A stretch of DNA of 64,000 nt, from IMG/VR virus record IMGVR_UViG_3300034073_003944, positions 109,067-173,066 of that record; one strand, given 5' to 3'. The position numbers were made by a program, and so were the translations under genes. Under the pieces are notes generated by a model, which saw only the letters and a program-made list of their open reading frames with translations, did no database searches and was not told the origin of the DNA. Below are positions 42,335 through 52,139 of the stretch, piece by piece; within the stretch, counting starts at the first letter, position 1; every line of letters starts with the position of its first letter. Source of the DNA: a virus.

Positions 42335-42397
42335 AATATAGTTTAGTTATATCAATAGCCATAAATAAATATAAAACAAAAATACAAAAGTATTATA

Positions 42398-42796
42398 TTA
42401 AGCTGAAACTATAGAAAATAGTTTTAATGGAACAACTTTTACCCCAATTTCATTGGTTAGGATGATACAATCCTTATACAGATCCCAATTTAATTGGTAT
42501 GATTTATCGTATACACCGCCGTTTTCTTCAGCAATGAGCTTGTTCATAGCATTGAGTGTATATAGTGTATTTGTTTGTTTTTTACGATGTATACTAATAG
42601 TACCTTTATAACGATTATTTTGTTGTCCTTTTAATATATTAAAGGTTAGATATAACTCTTTTAAATTCTTTTCATTCACAAAAACAAACAGTTTCCGATC
42701 AATTAAATCATATTGATATTTAACTTCGTCTATAACTTGATTGTAATTGGTACTATTAGCAAATGTACACAATAATTGTTTTTGTGGTAAATTCAT
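42398..42796 (-). CDS. Conserved phage protein of unknown function
   Basis: A 132-residue alpha/beta protein. The opening QKQLLCTFANSTNYNQVID, the middle KELYLTFNILKG, and ISIHRKKQTNTLYTLNAMN followed by acidic residues and a tryptophan resemble small proteins I recall from T4-like marine phages that are also uncharacterised. It lies seven bases after the next gene's end and may be co-transcribed with it. No catalytic motif is visible. Confidence 0.55.
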   Translation of the reverse strand: MNLPQKQLLCTFANSTNYNQVIDEVKYQYDLIDRKLFVFVNEKNLKELYLTFNILKGQQNNRYKGTISIHRKKQTNTLYTLNAMNKLIAEENGGVYDKSYQLNWDLYKDCIILTNEIGVKVVPLKLFSIVSA

Positions 42797-42802
42797 GTTA
42801 TG

Positions 42803-44632
42803 TTAAGATAGTACATCTACAAAACCAGCAAAATTTTTTCCTTCTTTTGCAGTGAAATTAATTAATGTCTTATTTGTTTTTTTGTTTATTATTTTAATTG
42901 TTACTTTACCGGGTTCATTTACAATATCAATGTCAGATAAATCTAATGAAGGATGTTTATCAATTATTTGTGATTTTCCAGATTTAACTTGTTTGGTACC
43001 TACAAGTGCCATTAAAAACTTAGTTTCAGTATCTTCAAATCCCATTACTTTTAATACATTTTTAATAAATTTATCTCTATTTTCGGTTGAAGATGTATAA
43101 AAAGATTTTAATTTATTAGCTACTTTTTCAGCTAGATATTGATTAAGAGGATATCTTGCTCTTTCTCTGATGCCCCTTAAAGCTTCAAGATAATCTTCAC
43201 TTTCCTTAGCTTTTTTAGCATGCGCTACAGCTAAATTTGCTTCACTTGCATTTTTATTCAATTCTTTGAATTTAGGATCCGATTTCAATTCTTTCATAAA
43301 TTGTTCAGCAACATCTTCTCCACATAAATGTTTTACTAAACTATTTTTCGTAGTATTAGCCAAATTAACTTGTTTCGTTTGGTACATCTTAAGACTATAT
43401 GCATCAAGAACTTCTTCACCGGATGATTTTTTGACCTTTAATCTTATATCCGCTTTAAATTCTGCGCCTTGCAAAAATGATTTATTATCAAGAAATATTT
43501 GTAATATATTACCTTTGTTTTTACCAACCGAATTTATTATGTAAGATGCCATATCGTTACTAGCCAATGATATGACGGATCGGATTTGTTCATACTTACT
43601 ACCGGCAGCTTTTCTTAATTTTGCATCCCAATCATTTACAGTAGTTTCTACTTCGGGTATATATCGTTTACCATTTGCGTCTAATTGTACAACTTTAAAA
43701 ACCAATCCTTCTGTTAATACAACATCAATTGGAGTTTCATTTTTTTCAATTACATATTTAACAGTCAATGCTTCATTATAGTTGCCTCTTATAGCTTCTA
43801 ATGCACCTTCTGTTTTTATAGAATCTGGATTTTCTAAACCAGTGTTGTCTTTAGCAATTGATGATGGAATAGTAATATCAGTTTCTTCACCGGGTGATAA
43901 ATCTGCCATTGAATTATCAACTAAACGACTTACGGTACTTTTAAAATAAGATTTAACTTTATTCCAAGTAGATTTTAAAATATCACTTACTTTAGTTAAA
44001 AGAGATTCATTAGTTACAATTAACGGTTTATTAATTTTTTCATCAAATATTTGTTCGCCAATCAGATTTCCTTCAGTATCATACCATGTCAAACCTTTGT
44101 TGTAAAAACCGTACCTTTTAGCTTCATCTACACTATAGTTTACTAAAGGAGTTTCTCCAGTCAAAATATAATCTACGGCATGTGCATCTACTACTTTTTC
44201 TTTTGGAGTTCTATCTTCATAACTATCTTCAGACGCATCGTCTGCGTTTTTTGCTAATTCCGTATCTATAGGCACACTGCCTTTTGGCTCTTCAGGTTTT
44301 TGTTCAATATCAACAGGTGGTTCCGTAAATATGTTTGTTTCACCCTTCTTAGGATTTTCAGCAAAATGAGTACCCTTATTTATTGCTCTATCACGATATT
44401 CTTTGTTTGGAAATGTGACAAGTATACCATCTTTATTATAAGCCTGTCTGTCAGGAAATTTACCAGCTTCAAATAATTGTGCGGTTTTATTTACAATTGT
44501 TTCAATATCAAAACCAGCGTTTTCAAGATATTCTTGAAGCACAAAAACATGATCTGCGTTTTTCAGATCTATAACACCATTTTTAATACGGTTATCGCAA
44601 CATACATCATTTAATACGGATTTAAAGTTCAT
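42803..44632 (-). CDS. Large protein of unknown function
   Basis: A 609-residue protein with a polar, Pro/Glu-rich section (residues 85-145) and a helical C-terminal half. Around residue 390 it reads FKADIRLKVKKS, then AYSLKMYQTKQVNLAN: a D-strand followed by (S)-L-K, which faintly resembles the D...xLK core of restriction-endonuclease-like folds, but this is speculative. A region KKAKESEDYLEALRGIRERA is likely coiled. Its start carries TTTATA 4 bases upstream plus a full TATTTATA at 11, so late expression is likely and a virion-associated role is possible. Confidence 0.5.
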   Translation of the reverse strand: MNFKSVLNDVCCDNRIKNGVIDLKNADHVFVLQEYLENAGFDIETIVNKTAQLFEAGKFPDRQAYNKDGILVTFPNKEYRDRAINKGTHFAENPKKGETNIFTEPPVDIEQKPEEPKGSVPIDTELAKNADDASEDSYEDRTPKEKVVDAHAVDYILTGETPLVNYSVDEAKRYGFYNKGLTWYDTEGNLIGEQIFDEKINKPLIVTNESLLTKVSDILKSTWNKVKSYFKSTVSRLVDNSMADLSPGEETDITIPSSIAKDNTGLENPDSIKTEGALEAIRGNYNEALTVKYVIEKNETPIDVVLTEGLVFKVVQLDANGKRYIPEVETTVNDWDAKLRKAAGSKYEQIRSVISLASNDMASYIINSVGKNKGNILQIFLDNKSFLQGAEFKADIRLKVKKSSGEEVLDAYSLKMYQTKQVNLANTTKNSLVKHLCGEDVAEQFMKELKSDPKFKELNKNASEANLAVAHAKKAKESEDYLEALRGIRERARYPLNQYLAEKVANKLKSFYTSSTENRDKFIKNVLKVMGFEDTETKFLMALVGTKQVKSGKSQIIDKHPSLDLSDIDIVNEPGKVTIKIINKKTNKTLINFTAKEGKNFAGFVDVLS

Positions 44633-44643
44633 TTAGTATAAAT

Positions 44644-44651
44644 TATAAATA
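44644..44651 (-). promoter_or_regulatory. Putative late promoter box TATTTATA
   Basis: Minus strand TATTTATA 11 bases before the ATG at 44632, followed by a second partial copy (AATTTATA) exactly 4 bases before that ATG. Confidence 0.35.
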
Positions 44652-44660
44652 TAAATATAT

Positions 44661-45941
44661 TTAAACTAATACTAAATCATTGTAATTCTTTCCTTTGTAA
44701 ACCTTTACCTTAAATCGTTTATTCTTAATAATTTCTATCAAATCAACTATTTCAGATTCTTCTACATTGCCCACATCAAACAATATAGCGTCATAATTGT
44801 ACAATATAGGAAGTATTTCTTTACCACTTACATATTTCAAACAAGCATTCAATCTATCAATACCATACTCAGTTTCAGTAGCTTGTATGATATATGCAAA
44901 CAGTTTATTTTTATTTGCGTCTACGATGTGTTTATTTGATATCTTACGCTTATAAATCGGAGTGGTTACATAACCTCTAGATTCAAACTTTTGCCAATAT
45001 TCATCCTTAAGTTTCTCAACAGCAGCAAAATATGGTATATCACAATACTGTTTAGGTATTTGACCATATAGGTTTACCATCGTAAGTTTCTTACTTTTAC
45101 CCAATAATTCAGCACTTACAGTATCGGTTTTATAATAGTATTTAGCTAAATGTTCGTATATCGTCTGGTTATCCGGTACTTTATAATCTACCAGATTAGC
45201 AACAATATATGGATGAAATCCCGTGAAATCCACCATCAGTAGATGACCGTTTTCATATCTAGATACAAAACTAGCTCTAGACCCATCATCCTTCTTAAGT
45301 GCTACATAATTTACACCGTCATAACAGTTACTAGGTCTACCGGTTGGATTATAGATATGATAGTCGGTATATACAAAATTCTTGTATGTTCGTGCTTCAA
45401 AGTACTTATCGTATACATCTTTATCAATCTTTATACCATTCTTTTCCACTTGATAAAGCGTTTCACTAATAACATTATTGAAGAATTTGAAACAATAAGT
45501 GTCCGTTTTATATTCACCCAAGTCTTTTACTTGTTCCACTTCAGTATCAAAGATTTTCTGATGAACTGCATATGGCAATATCAAATTAAAATCTTTTATA
45601 TTACGATTTGATATCAAAAATGTATTCTTGCATAAATCATCAGGTTCATCTATTACTTCATTGTTTCTAATGAAACTAAACAGATTTACATCAATTAACT
45701 CACAATTCAACCAATACTTATAGGTCTTCTTATTGTTTACATAAACAGTTTTATCACTCAATGAGTTTTTGAATTCTTCAAATGTACAATCACTTGGCAA
45801 ATCTGTGTGGGTAAAATTGATATAATTCTTATCACCGGTTGTATAATCATAAACAAATGCAGCAATAGGTTTATTGCACACATTATGACGATTTATGTCT
45901 TGTGTGATAAGTTTTAAATATATCTTATTGGATAACCGCAC
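44661..45941 (-). CDS. Divergent family-A DNA polymerase-like protein
   Basis: A 426-residue protein with a GTG start. The C-terminal 260 residues follow the palm/fingers order of DNA polymerase I: YNPTGRPSNCYDGVNYVAL (compare T-G-R-x-S-S...N-L-Q-N-I), LLMVDFTGFHPYIVANL in place of motif A (D-Y-S-Q-I-E-L-R; the catalytic Asp kept), KKLTMVNLYGQIPKQY for motif B (K...Y-G), and LYNYDAILFDV in place of motif C (H-D-E; the Asp kept, His and Glu changed). The N-terminal 160 residues do not look like the PolI 3'-5' exonuclease. Both metal-binding aspartates survive, so activity is possible. It stands between tail genes, not in the replication block. Confidence 0.65.
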   Translation of the reverse strand: MRLSNKIYLKLITQDINRHNVCNKPIAAFVYDYTTGDKNYINFTHTDLPSDCTFEEFKNSLSDKTVYVNNKKTYKYWLNCELIDVNLFSFIRNNEVIDEPDDLCKNTFLISNRNIKDFNLILPYAVHQKIFDTEVEQVKDLGEYKTDTYCFKFFNNVISETLYQVEKNGIKIDKDVYDKYFEARTYKNFVYTDYHIYNPTGRPSNCYDGVNYVALKKDDGSRASFVSRYENGHLLMVDFTGFHPYIVANLVDYKVPDNQTIYEHLAKYYYKTDTVSAELLGKSKKLTMVNLYGQIPKQYCDIPYFAAVEKLKDEYWQKFESRGYVTTPIYKRKISNKHIVDANKNKLFAYIIQATETEYGIDRLNACLKYVSGKEILPILYNYDAILFDVGNVEESEIVDLIEIIKNKRFKVKVYKGKNYNDLVLV

Positions 45942-45972
45942 AATATAACACTACACCAAAACAAATTATTTG

Positions 45973-46362
45973 TCAACTCGGTTTATAAAACTGGGTGTAG
46001 TTTGTAAAAATATCTTTGACACCCGGAATTTCACTACTGACATCATTTACTTGTTTACGGTTAAAATCAACAACTCCTTGTTGTATCAACATATTTCCTT
46101 GATATTTGTTGTTCAAAGTACCTGTTATTTTCCATCTAAACTTTATTTTTTTATACAGAACGGTAGAGACAAAACTATAATTGTCTTTTGAGACTTCAAT
46201 TATTTCATTTGAATTAATTCTACCTACGACATAACGGTCTATGAATCCGATTCTATAATCATTTTGATTGGGTTGTGGCAAAAACGCTATAGGTAGATTT
46301 AGATTAAAATCGCCCAGATCTAATTTCATTTTTACAGAATCAGATGTATCTTTTATGTTCAT
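45973..46362 (-). CDS. Unknown protein of the tail/baseplate module
   Basis: A 129-residue strand-rich protein (LDLGDFNLNLPIAFLP, FRWKITGTLNN). It overlaps the start of its upstream neighbour's stop by four bases (ATGA-type junction with the hub-like gene), so it is translated with tail genes and is probably a baseplate or tail component. No family recognised. Confidence 0.5.
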   Translation of the reverse strand: MNIKDTSDSVKMKLDLGDFNLNLPIAFLPQPNQNDYRIGFIDRYVVGRINSNEIIEVSKDNYSFVSTVLYKKIKFRWKITGTLNNKYQGNMLIQQGVVDFNRKQVNDVSSEIPGVKDIFTNYTQFYKPS

Positions 46363-49241
46363 AATGGCACTAATTCAATATCTTGACCAGCTACACATCT
46401 AGCTAAACAACCAACAACTGTTTCCCACTTACCACCGCCTTCAACTATGTTATGTGTTACATCTGTTATCATAAACAAAACATTTTCCGGTATATAAGGT
46501 TTTGGTAAGTTGGTTATTCCAAAATGTTGAAACATTCTGAATCCGAATATTCCATCAAATGTAACAGTTATTTGAAAGTTAGGAGATATACCACTATATA
46601 ATGGCAAGTTATTTTCAACATCACCGTCATCTATTATTTGAGATAATTTATCTTTTAATTCGGGTGGTAAATTAAGTTGTTTATAATTTTTATCAGCATT
46701 GTCTGGATTTTGACCGTCTTTTACATAAGCACTAGTCATCATCAAAACATTTTCGGATTTACCGTATGTTTGTATACCAGCAATAAGTGGATTTTGATCA
46801 ACTGTTATTTCACTCTTTGAAGGCACTTCATTGCTTTCACCCGTACCGTCATCGGTTGGATTAAATTTTTCTAATCTATCAATATAAGAAATTGCGGGTT
46901 GACTTGAATTTCTAGCAGACATTGATGTGTCACTATTAATTGGTTTATTTTGTCCCGCTTGAAATAATGTTAATGTAGCTTGTTCAGAAGTAAGTGAAGT
47001 GTTAAGAGTAACGGATTTTATAAACGAATCGGTACCTCCGACATCAAATACATAAACCTTACTTAATGTAGGCGCTTTATCACCTAAATTAGCGTAGTTG
47101 TTATCTACAATAGATAATCCACCCGAATCCGATTGTGATACTTGAAACTTCCAGAAACCATCTACAGCATCATTAATTAAATTCAAAACAGCTGTCGCAA
47201 ATTGTTGTAAAGTGGTTATATTTTTATCTTCGGAAATCTCCATTATCTTTTTATGTGCAACATATATGTTTTTAAGATTACCAAATTTATGTTTAAGATA
47301 TGTTCTTTGAATTGTATCAGGTCTACCTTTTTGTGGATCAACCAAAGCTAGTTCTTGACCACTTACAGTTACAGTTTTATCAAATATGAATGGAAAAGAT
47401 ATATTAGTTTGTGGATCGGTTTCAGAAATTCCATATTCACCGCCGATATCGTAATAAAGTCTATTAATTAGAGTATCTAAATTATCTCTATATGAACCCG
47501 CTGTTTTAAATACAGTTTCTACTTTTTTAGCAGACTTAAATATCTCACTTGAATTTTCTACTTCCAAATCATACCGTGAAGAGAAAAATGGATCATTTAT
47601 ACTACCAACCGGTACATAACCATTCAAATTAGCAATATTTGTTGCAGCTTCTTGTCGGGTATCGTTATCGGTTGTATCTCCATTTAAAGACTGTATTATT
47701 TCAGGAGAAGGTGCAATTTTACCAATATTAAACTTCGGCGCAATTCCATTTGGAATTAATACACTCGGATCACACGATATTAAATTTGGATGTGCATTGA
47801 TTATTTTATCTACATCAATTGTAAAAGTTTTGTTTTTTTCAACCGAACAAAATTTATTAACAACTTCAAATAAAAAGTCTAATTGTAACCAGACATCATC
47901 ATTATTTTTGGAGTCAAAATCTTTATCGTTTAAATAAGAAAGTGCTGTATAACCAGATGGCGAACTATATTTTATGAAATTGTTTCCATCCGGTACAGCT
48001 GGTTTTTGATAAATAGTAGGTGTATTTGTTCTTCCTATAAAAATTCTGTTTTCTTTTTTACCACCATAAAAACTACTTTTTGTAACATGTTTAATTATTT
48101 CACCATCATATTCATTCTCAAGTTGAGCACCACCTACTGTGGCCGCTACATACTCCATAAAGTTTTTACGATGTATAATTGTTTCTTTAATTTTAGGAAA
48201 TGCTGTTTTAATAAATGTCTTTAATCCAGAATATTCTTTCGTGCCACTAGGTACATCATTTCCATCTTTGTCTTTAGTAGTTTGTAAGGTTGTACTTACA
48301 TTATTTTCGGCAGGCATTCCTGCGTATAAAGCTTGTCTTGATGTCAATTCTACATTGCAGTTATAAACCTGACCATCTTGCGTTGAAAAGTCGTACTTTG
48401 TAATAATTCCGGTTATACACCCATAATTTCCGTATGATTTATACCATCTATCTACAACAGTTTGTGGTGTTTGAATTAAGTTCCAACACTCTTGTTCATT
48501 ATTTAAATCAATAAGAGACTCTATGTTGAAAAGATTCCAACCAAGTTCAATAAAAACATTTATTCTCGGAGTCAAGAAAAAAGGTGCTAGGTATTCTAGT
48601 TGTGCTAAACTATAACATTTGAATTTAAAACTGCCATAAGCCAACATGTCCTTGCTTGTTCTTATTTCAACACTTTCAAGATTTGGTGGAGGAAGTATCG
48701 GTGAAACCTCTGTTTTTTGTATTGATGTTTTTTCAACTAATCTAGTTTCTCCATTTAAAGATTCATTTCCGTAATAGTTTGATGCCCATTTATAGTTAAA
48801 TTGACTTCTAAATGACGGGTCTATGTAATGTGGTGTACCATCTGCTTCATAACCAATTATAGCTTTATCTTGTTTTAGAATATTTCCCTGTTGTTTATAT
48901 CCGAACGATTCATAAAAACCGTTTCCGGACATGAACAAAAATCCTTTATATTCTTTTTCTTTGCCGTTTTTTTCTAAAATTTTTGATTTAGGAACCAGAC
49001 CATTACCGGCCAATCCAGTGCCGTTAGAAAAAATTCTAACCCAAGGAGTCATTGGTCCTTTATACTTTGAGTGATTTTTATAAAAATCGTAAACTGTTCC
49101 AGAAGGATTGCCTGGAGTGGGATACTGCATTCCTATATTGTTTGAATTTTTTCTTCTTCTCAACTCACGAACTAAGGCTGTCGGTATATTTTGTACTTCC
49201 CACCACTGTGGCGCTTCTTCTATTTCGGTTTGATTAGCCAT
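46359..49241 (-). CDS. Large tail/baseplate hub-like structural protein
   Basis: A 960-residue protein directly before (upstream of) small baseplate genes. The region near residue 200 (LESVEIRTSKDMLAYGSFK, then LEYLAPFFLTPRINVFIELGW) and the C-terminal VLFMITDVTHNIVEGGGKW followed by V-G-C-L-A-R resemble the beta-barrel domains of phage hub and spike proteins of the gp27/late-control-D type, in which F-x-I-x-x-V-x-H and G-x-W are usual. The middle part is long and not recognised. No lysozyme motif was seen. Its gene order (after LysM protein, before tape measure in reverse) supports a baseplate hub role. Confidence 0.6.
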   Translation of the reverse strand: MANQTEIEEAPQWWEVQNIPTALVRELRRRKNSNNIGMQYPTPGNPSGTVYDFYKNHSKYKGPMTPWVRIFSNGTGLAGNGLVPKSKILEKNGKEKEYKGFLFMSGNGFYESFGYKQQGNILKQDKAIIGYEADGTPHYIDPSFRSQFNYKWASNYYGNESLNGETRLVEKTSIQKTEVSPILPPPNLESVEIRTSKDMLAYGSFKFKCYSLAQLEYLAPFFLTPRINVFIELGWNLFNIESLIDLNNEQECWNLIQTPQTVVDRWYKSYGNYGCITGIITKYDFSTQDGQVYNCNVELTSRQALYAGMPAENNVSTTLQTTKDKDGNDVPSGTKEYSGLKTFIKTAFPKIKETIIHRKNFMEYVAATVGGAQLENEYDGEIIKHVTKSSFYGGKKENRIFIGRTNTPTIYQKPAVPDGNNFIKYSSPSGYTALSYLNDKDFDSKNNDDVWLQLDFLFEVVNKFCSVEKNKTFTIDVDKIINAHPNLISCDPSVLIPNGIAPKFNIGKIAPSPEIIQSLNGDTTDNDTRQEAATNIANLNGYVPVGSINDPFFSSRYDLEVENSSEIFKSAKKVETVFKTAGSYRDNLDTLINRLYYDIGGEYGISETDPQTNISFPFIFDKTVTVSGQELALVDPQKGRPDTIQRTYLKHKFGNLKNIYVAHKKIMEISEDKNITTLQQFATAVLNLINDAVDGFWKFQVSQSDSGGLSIVDNNYANLGDKAPTLSKVYVFDVGGTDSFIKSVTLNTSLTSEQATLTLFQAGQNKPINSDTSMSARNSSQPAISYIDRLEKFNPTDDGTGESNEVPSKSEITVDQNPLIAGIQTYGKSENVLMMTSAYVKDGQNPDNADKNYKQLNLPPELKDKLSQIIDDGDVENNLPLYSGISPNFQITVTFDGIFGFRMFQHFGITNLPKPYIPENVLFMITDVTHNIVEGGGKWETVVGCLARCVAGQDIELVPL

Positions 49242-49246
49242 ATAAC

Positions 49247-49540
49247 TTAACTATTAACTTGCTTTAGATTCTGTAATATCGTTGGTAAGTTGCCAGGTAT
49301 TCTTAATTGTTTATCTGCTTTAACTGACAACTTTCCATCGGAAATATTATTAGCAACCGCTATTACCCACCAATAACTTTCGTCACCATAATACTTTTTA
49401 GCCAAAGCATCTAAATAATTCTCTTCTGAGATTGTTACATATATATCGTCTTCACTTTCAGGTATAACAGGATAAAAAGTAGTTTTGTATACTAATTTAC
49501 CATCAAATCTTTTTTCTGTTGGAGTAAATTGATATCTCAT
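49247..49540 (-). CDS. LysM-domain baseplate protein, T4 gp53-like
   Basis: A 97-residue protein. ISEENYLDALAKKYYGDESY followed by WWVIAVAN and KLSVKADKQLRIP is the phage LysM-like unit found in gp53-type baseplate wedge proteins, where it helps join wedges around the hub. The N-terminal strand region (FDGKLVYKTTFYP) is usual for this group. It lies six bases after the hub-like gene start and three from the large structural gene, so all are in one operon. Confidence 0.75.
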   Translation of the reverse strand: MRYQFTPTEKRFDGKLVYKTTFYPVIPESEDDIYVTISEENYLDALAKKYYGDESYWWVIAVANNISDGKLSVKADKQLRIPGNLPTILQNLKQVNS

Positions 49541-49542
49541 AA

Positions 49543-52122
49543 TTATTGACCTTGTACATCAGTATCATATCTCATGTTAAGAGAAAAACTATTGTCTGAT
49601 ACATTTGCTGATTTATCACCGTAATTATCTTGTGACATACCCGGTTCACCGTTTTCATCATTAATTTCAAATGTGCTAACAGGAGCGTTACCCCAAACTG
49701 CTCTACCGGTTTTAGCTCTATCTTTTTCCATAATAAACATTTGCATTGTTATGTCAGCTTCTCTCGGGAATTGAGCGACTTTACCTTTCATATCCTTATA
49801 TATTCTACCAATGTTGAAATTCCAATCATTATTCTTAATATAATCTTCGTTTAATAATTCCCACGAAGCATCGTCCGGTATTTGAACATTAACACTTGTT
49901 ATGACAACGAAATGTTTTTTATAAAAATCGCCTAATGTTAATTGTACCATTGGAGGTATCATGAATCCACCGTTTACGGTAGATGTATAATTAGCAGGTC
50001 TTGTTAATCCCACCAAATAATTTATTCTTTGCCACATTGGCATCAATTCTTTTACGCTATGAGCAACAACTTTAAATCCGAGATTTAGATCTCTAGAAAA
50101 GTTTTTATAGTAATATAACTTATCAGGACGACCCAAATATTCTACCGGTTCCCAATTTGCAGTATTATTTTCTTGTATACCTTTTATAGTAGCGTTAAAT
50201 GGTATAAATCTGTTATTTACAATATCGTAAAAGTAAAACTTAATGAAGTCCGGTCCCAGTCCATTCCATTTATCTTTTGAATCATATTTATCGGTAAATT
50301 CACTGTCGTTCATTACACCCAATGAATTTACATAATCAACATCATTCGTTGGTCGTATAAATCTATCTTTATCTTGCTTTTGTCCAAATCTGCTAGGGAA
50401 TTTTATGGTATCTTGATTTTTTCTATATTTGCCTTGGTAAGTTATACTATCAGGATCATTTGCTGGTGTTGTTTTACTTCTAGCGGATTTTACTTTAGCT
50501 ATGTAATTAAATCCAATATCTTCCCCTAAAAATTGTTGTGGTTTGCCTAACGCAGCGGTATAACTATAATTAGCTTTTCTTACATCAGTTTGAGTAGATT
50601 CAAAAATATTATTAAGTTCACTTACTAATTGAGATGTTTTATCTGTAAATGTAGTTTTGTAATTAGTGGATAACTTTTTATCTGTAAAGATGTTATAGTT
50701 TAGTAATTGATCACTGAATTCGTTATCCGGTGTTACTTTTACAACATCGCCGTAGCGATTTGATCCGTTTGAAATATTGCTTCCATTAACCGAATCTATT
50801 GATTCTTGAGTGACTTTACTGGTATCACTTAAATCTAATTTACCTAGATTTCCGGTTGTATCAAATGTTATTCCTAGCTTACTATTTGTTCTATTGTTGG
50901 CTGTATTACCATTTACATATAATCTAAGTTTATTTGTTGAATTACCACCGTTATAGAATCTAATTGCAACGGATCCGGCGTTTGTAACAGTATTTGTATT
51001 AAGTCCGATTCCTTTTAATAAAGCACCAAAAAATCCACCCTGAGATTTTGATTGTGTGCCACTGTATAAAAGATAATTGCCTTGATTTACGCCTGTACTT
51101 AAATTTGGATTCGTATCAGTTGCTTGCGTAGCAAATGCACTCCACCTATCAGATGTCAACATGTATTGATATGTGTTTTCATCAGCACGATATTTTAATC
51201 CTGCTATAGGTTGTGTAGGTGGAAATATACCACCCAACAAAGAATTGTTTTTTAAGAAAGATCCGGCTGCTTTTAATAAATTACCAAAAAATCCACCACC
51301 ACCGGATGGTGGTATGAGTGATGAATATCTTGAAGCATTATAAGCATTTGTAGCAGTATTACCTCTAATCAATCCTTTAGCACCATCTTGTGCCATTATA
51401 GGTAATACTACATCACTTTTGTCACCACCACCAAATATACCACCTATATTGAAAAATCCACCCAATCCAGATTTAGGTTCACTATCAGCACTAGCAACTG
51501 TGCTTCTTGGTGGTGGCGGATTTGCCGCTGTTTTTCCAAATAAACCGCCTATTGTATTTACTACTCCACCTAAACCAGCTGCACCAATCAGTCCGCCTAA
51601 TAAATTACTAGTATCAATAAATCTTTGTGGTCTATTTAGTAATCCAAATGAAGCGGGCCAAAAGGCAGCCAATATTGGACTTGCAGGATTATAAACCTTG
51701 GTTTCGTCAAATGTTTGTAATCCTTGTAGCAATAATTGTTTTGTAAAAAATGTTACACCTTTACTTGATCCTAAAAATCTACTTACTCTGGTAGTATCTC
51801 TTAATGCTGCTTCTACTGGAAATATACGATTTGCATTAATTTTTTGTCGTTGACCTTGATTTGGATTTACATAAAAAGGTGGAGCTAATTGTGACTGTAC
51901 TAGTCCTTTTAAATAAAGATCTTGTGGTTTATTTTTGCTATAAATTACTTCACTATTGTTACCGGTATTAAATATTACTTCTAATTTACCGGGTGCTCTT
52001 GTATCAATAAATTGACCGGTTGGTACGGGTAGTAACAATCCATTTGATTGTACTTGACTTAATGTGCTTACTTCCGCACCAGTTGGTGCTAGACCCGCTA
52101 CATATGTATTACTATTTGCCAT
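49543..52122 (-). CDS. Large virion structural protein, probably baseplate or tail
   Basis: An 859-residue protein. Residues about 175-310 are Gly/Phe/Leu-rich flexible segments (LLGGLIGAAGLGGVVN, NIGGIFGGGDKSD, GGGGFFGNLLKAAGSF). The C-terminal 280 residues are a folded part (KWNGLGPDFIKFYFYD, LNLGFKVVAHSVKELMPMW, GFMIPPMVQLTLGDFYKKH) in the style of T4-like tail-tube-terminator or baseplate-associated proteins. It sits between the LysM protein and the tape measure. The TATTTATA box lies 4 bases before the ATG. Exact counterpart in T4 is not known to me. Confidence 0.6.
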   Translation of the reverse strand: MANSNTYVAGLAPTGAEVSTLSQVQSNGLLLPVPTGQFIDTRAPGKLEVIFNTGNNSEVIYSKNKPQDLYLKGLVQSQLAPPFYVNPNQGQRQKINANRIFPVEAALRDTTRVSRFLGSSKGVTFFTKQLLLQGLQTFDETKVYNPASPILAAFWPASFGLLNRPQRFIDTSNLLGGLIGAAGLGGVVNTIGGLFGKTAANPPPPRSTVASADSEPKSGLGGFFNIGGIFGGGDKSDVVLPIMAQDGAKGLIRGNTATNAYNASRYSSLIPPSGGGGFFGNLLKAAGSFLKNNSLLGGIFPPTQPIAGLKYRADENTYQYMLTSDRWSAFATQATDTNPNLSTGVNQGNYLLYSGTQSKSQGGFFGALLKGIGLNTNTVTNAGSVAIRFYNGGNSTNKLRLYVNGNTANNRTNSKLGITFDTTGNLGKLDLSDTSKVTQESIDSVNGSNISNGSNRYGDVVKVTPDNEFSDQLLNYNIFTDKKLSTNYKTTFTDKTSQLVSELNNIFESTQTDVRKANYSYTAALGKPQQFLGEDIGFNYIAKVKSARSKTTPANDPDSITYQGKYRKNQDTIKFPSRFGQKQDKDRFIRPTNDVDYVNSLGVMNDSEFTDKYDSKDKWNGLGPDFIKFYFYDIVNNRFIPFNATIKGIQENNTANWEPVEYLGRPDKLYYYKNFSRDLNLGFKVVAHSVKELMPMWQRINYLVGLTRPANYTSTVNGGFMIPPMVQLTLGDFYKKHFVVITSVNVQIPDDASWELLNEDYIKNNDWNFNIGRIYKDMKGKVAQFPREADITMQMFIMEKDRAKTGRAVWGNAPVSTFEINDENGEPGMSQDNYGDKSANVSDNSFSLNMRYDTDVQGQ

Positions 52123-52126
52123 TAAT

Positions 52127-52134
52127 TATAAATA
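52127..52134 (-). promoter_or_regulatory. Putative late promoter box TATTTATA, 4 bases before ATG
   Basis: Minus strand TATTTATA, ATTA, ATG (52122). No ribosome-binding sequence fits in between; a transcript starting from this box would be leaderless or nearly so. Confidence 0.4.
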
Positions 52135-52139
52135 TTAAA

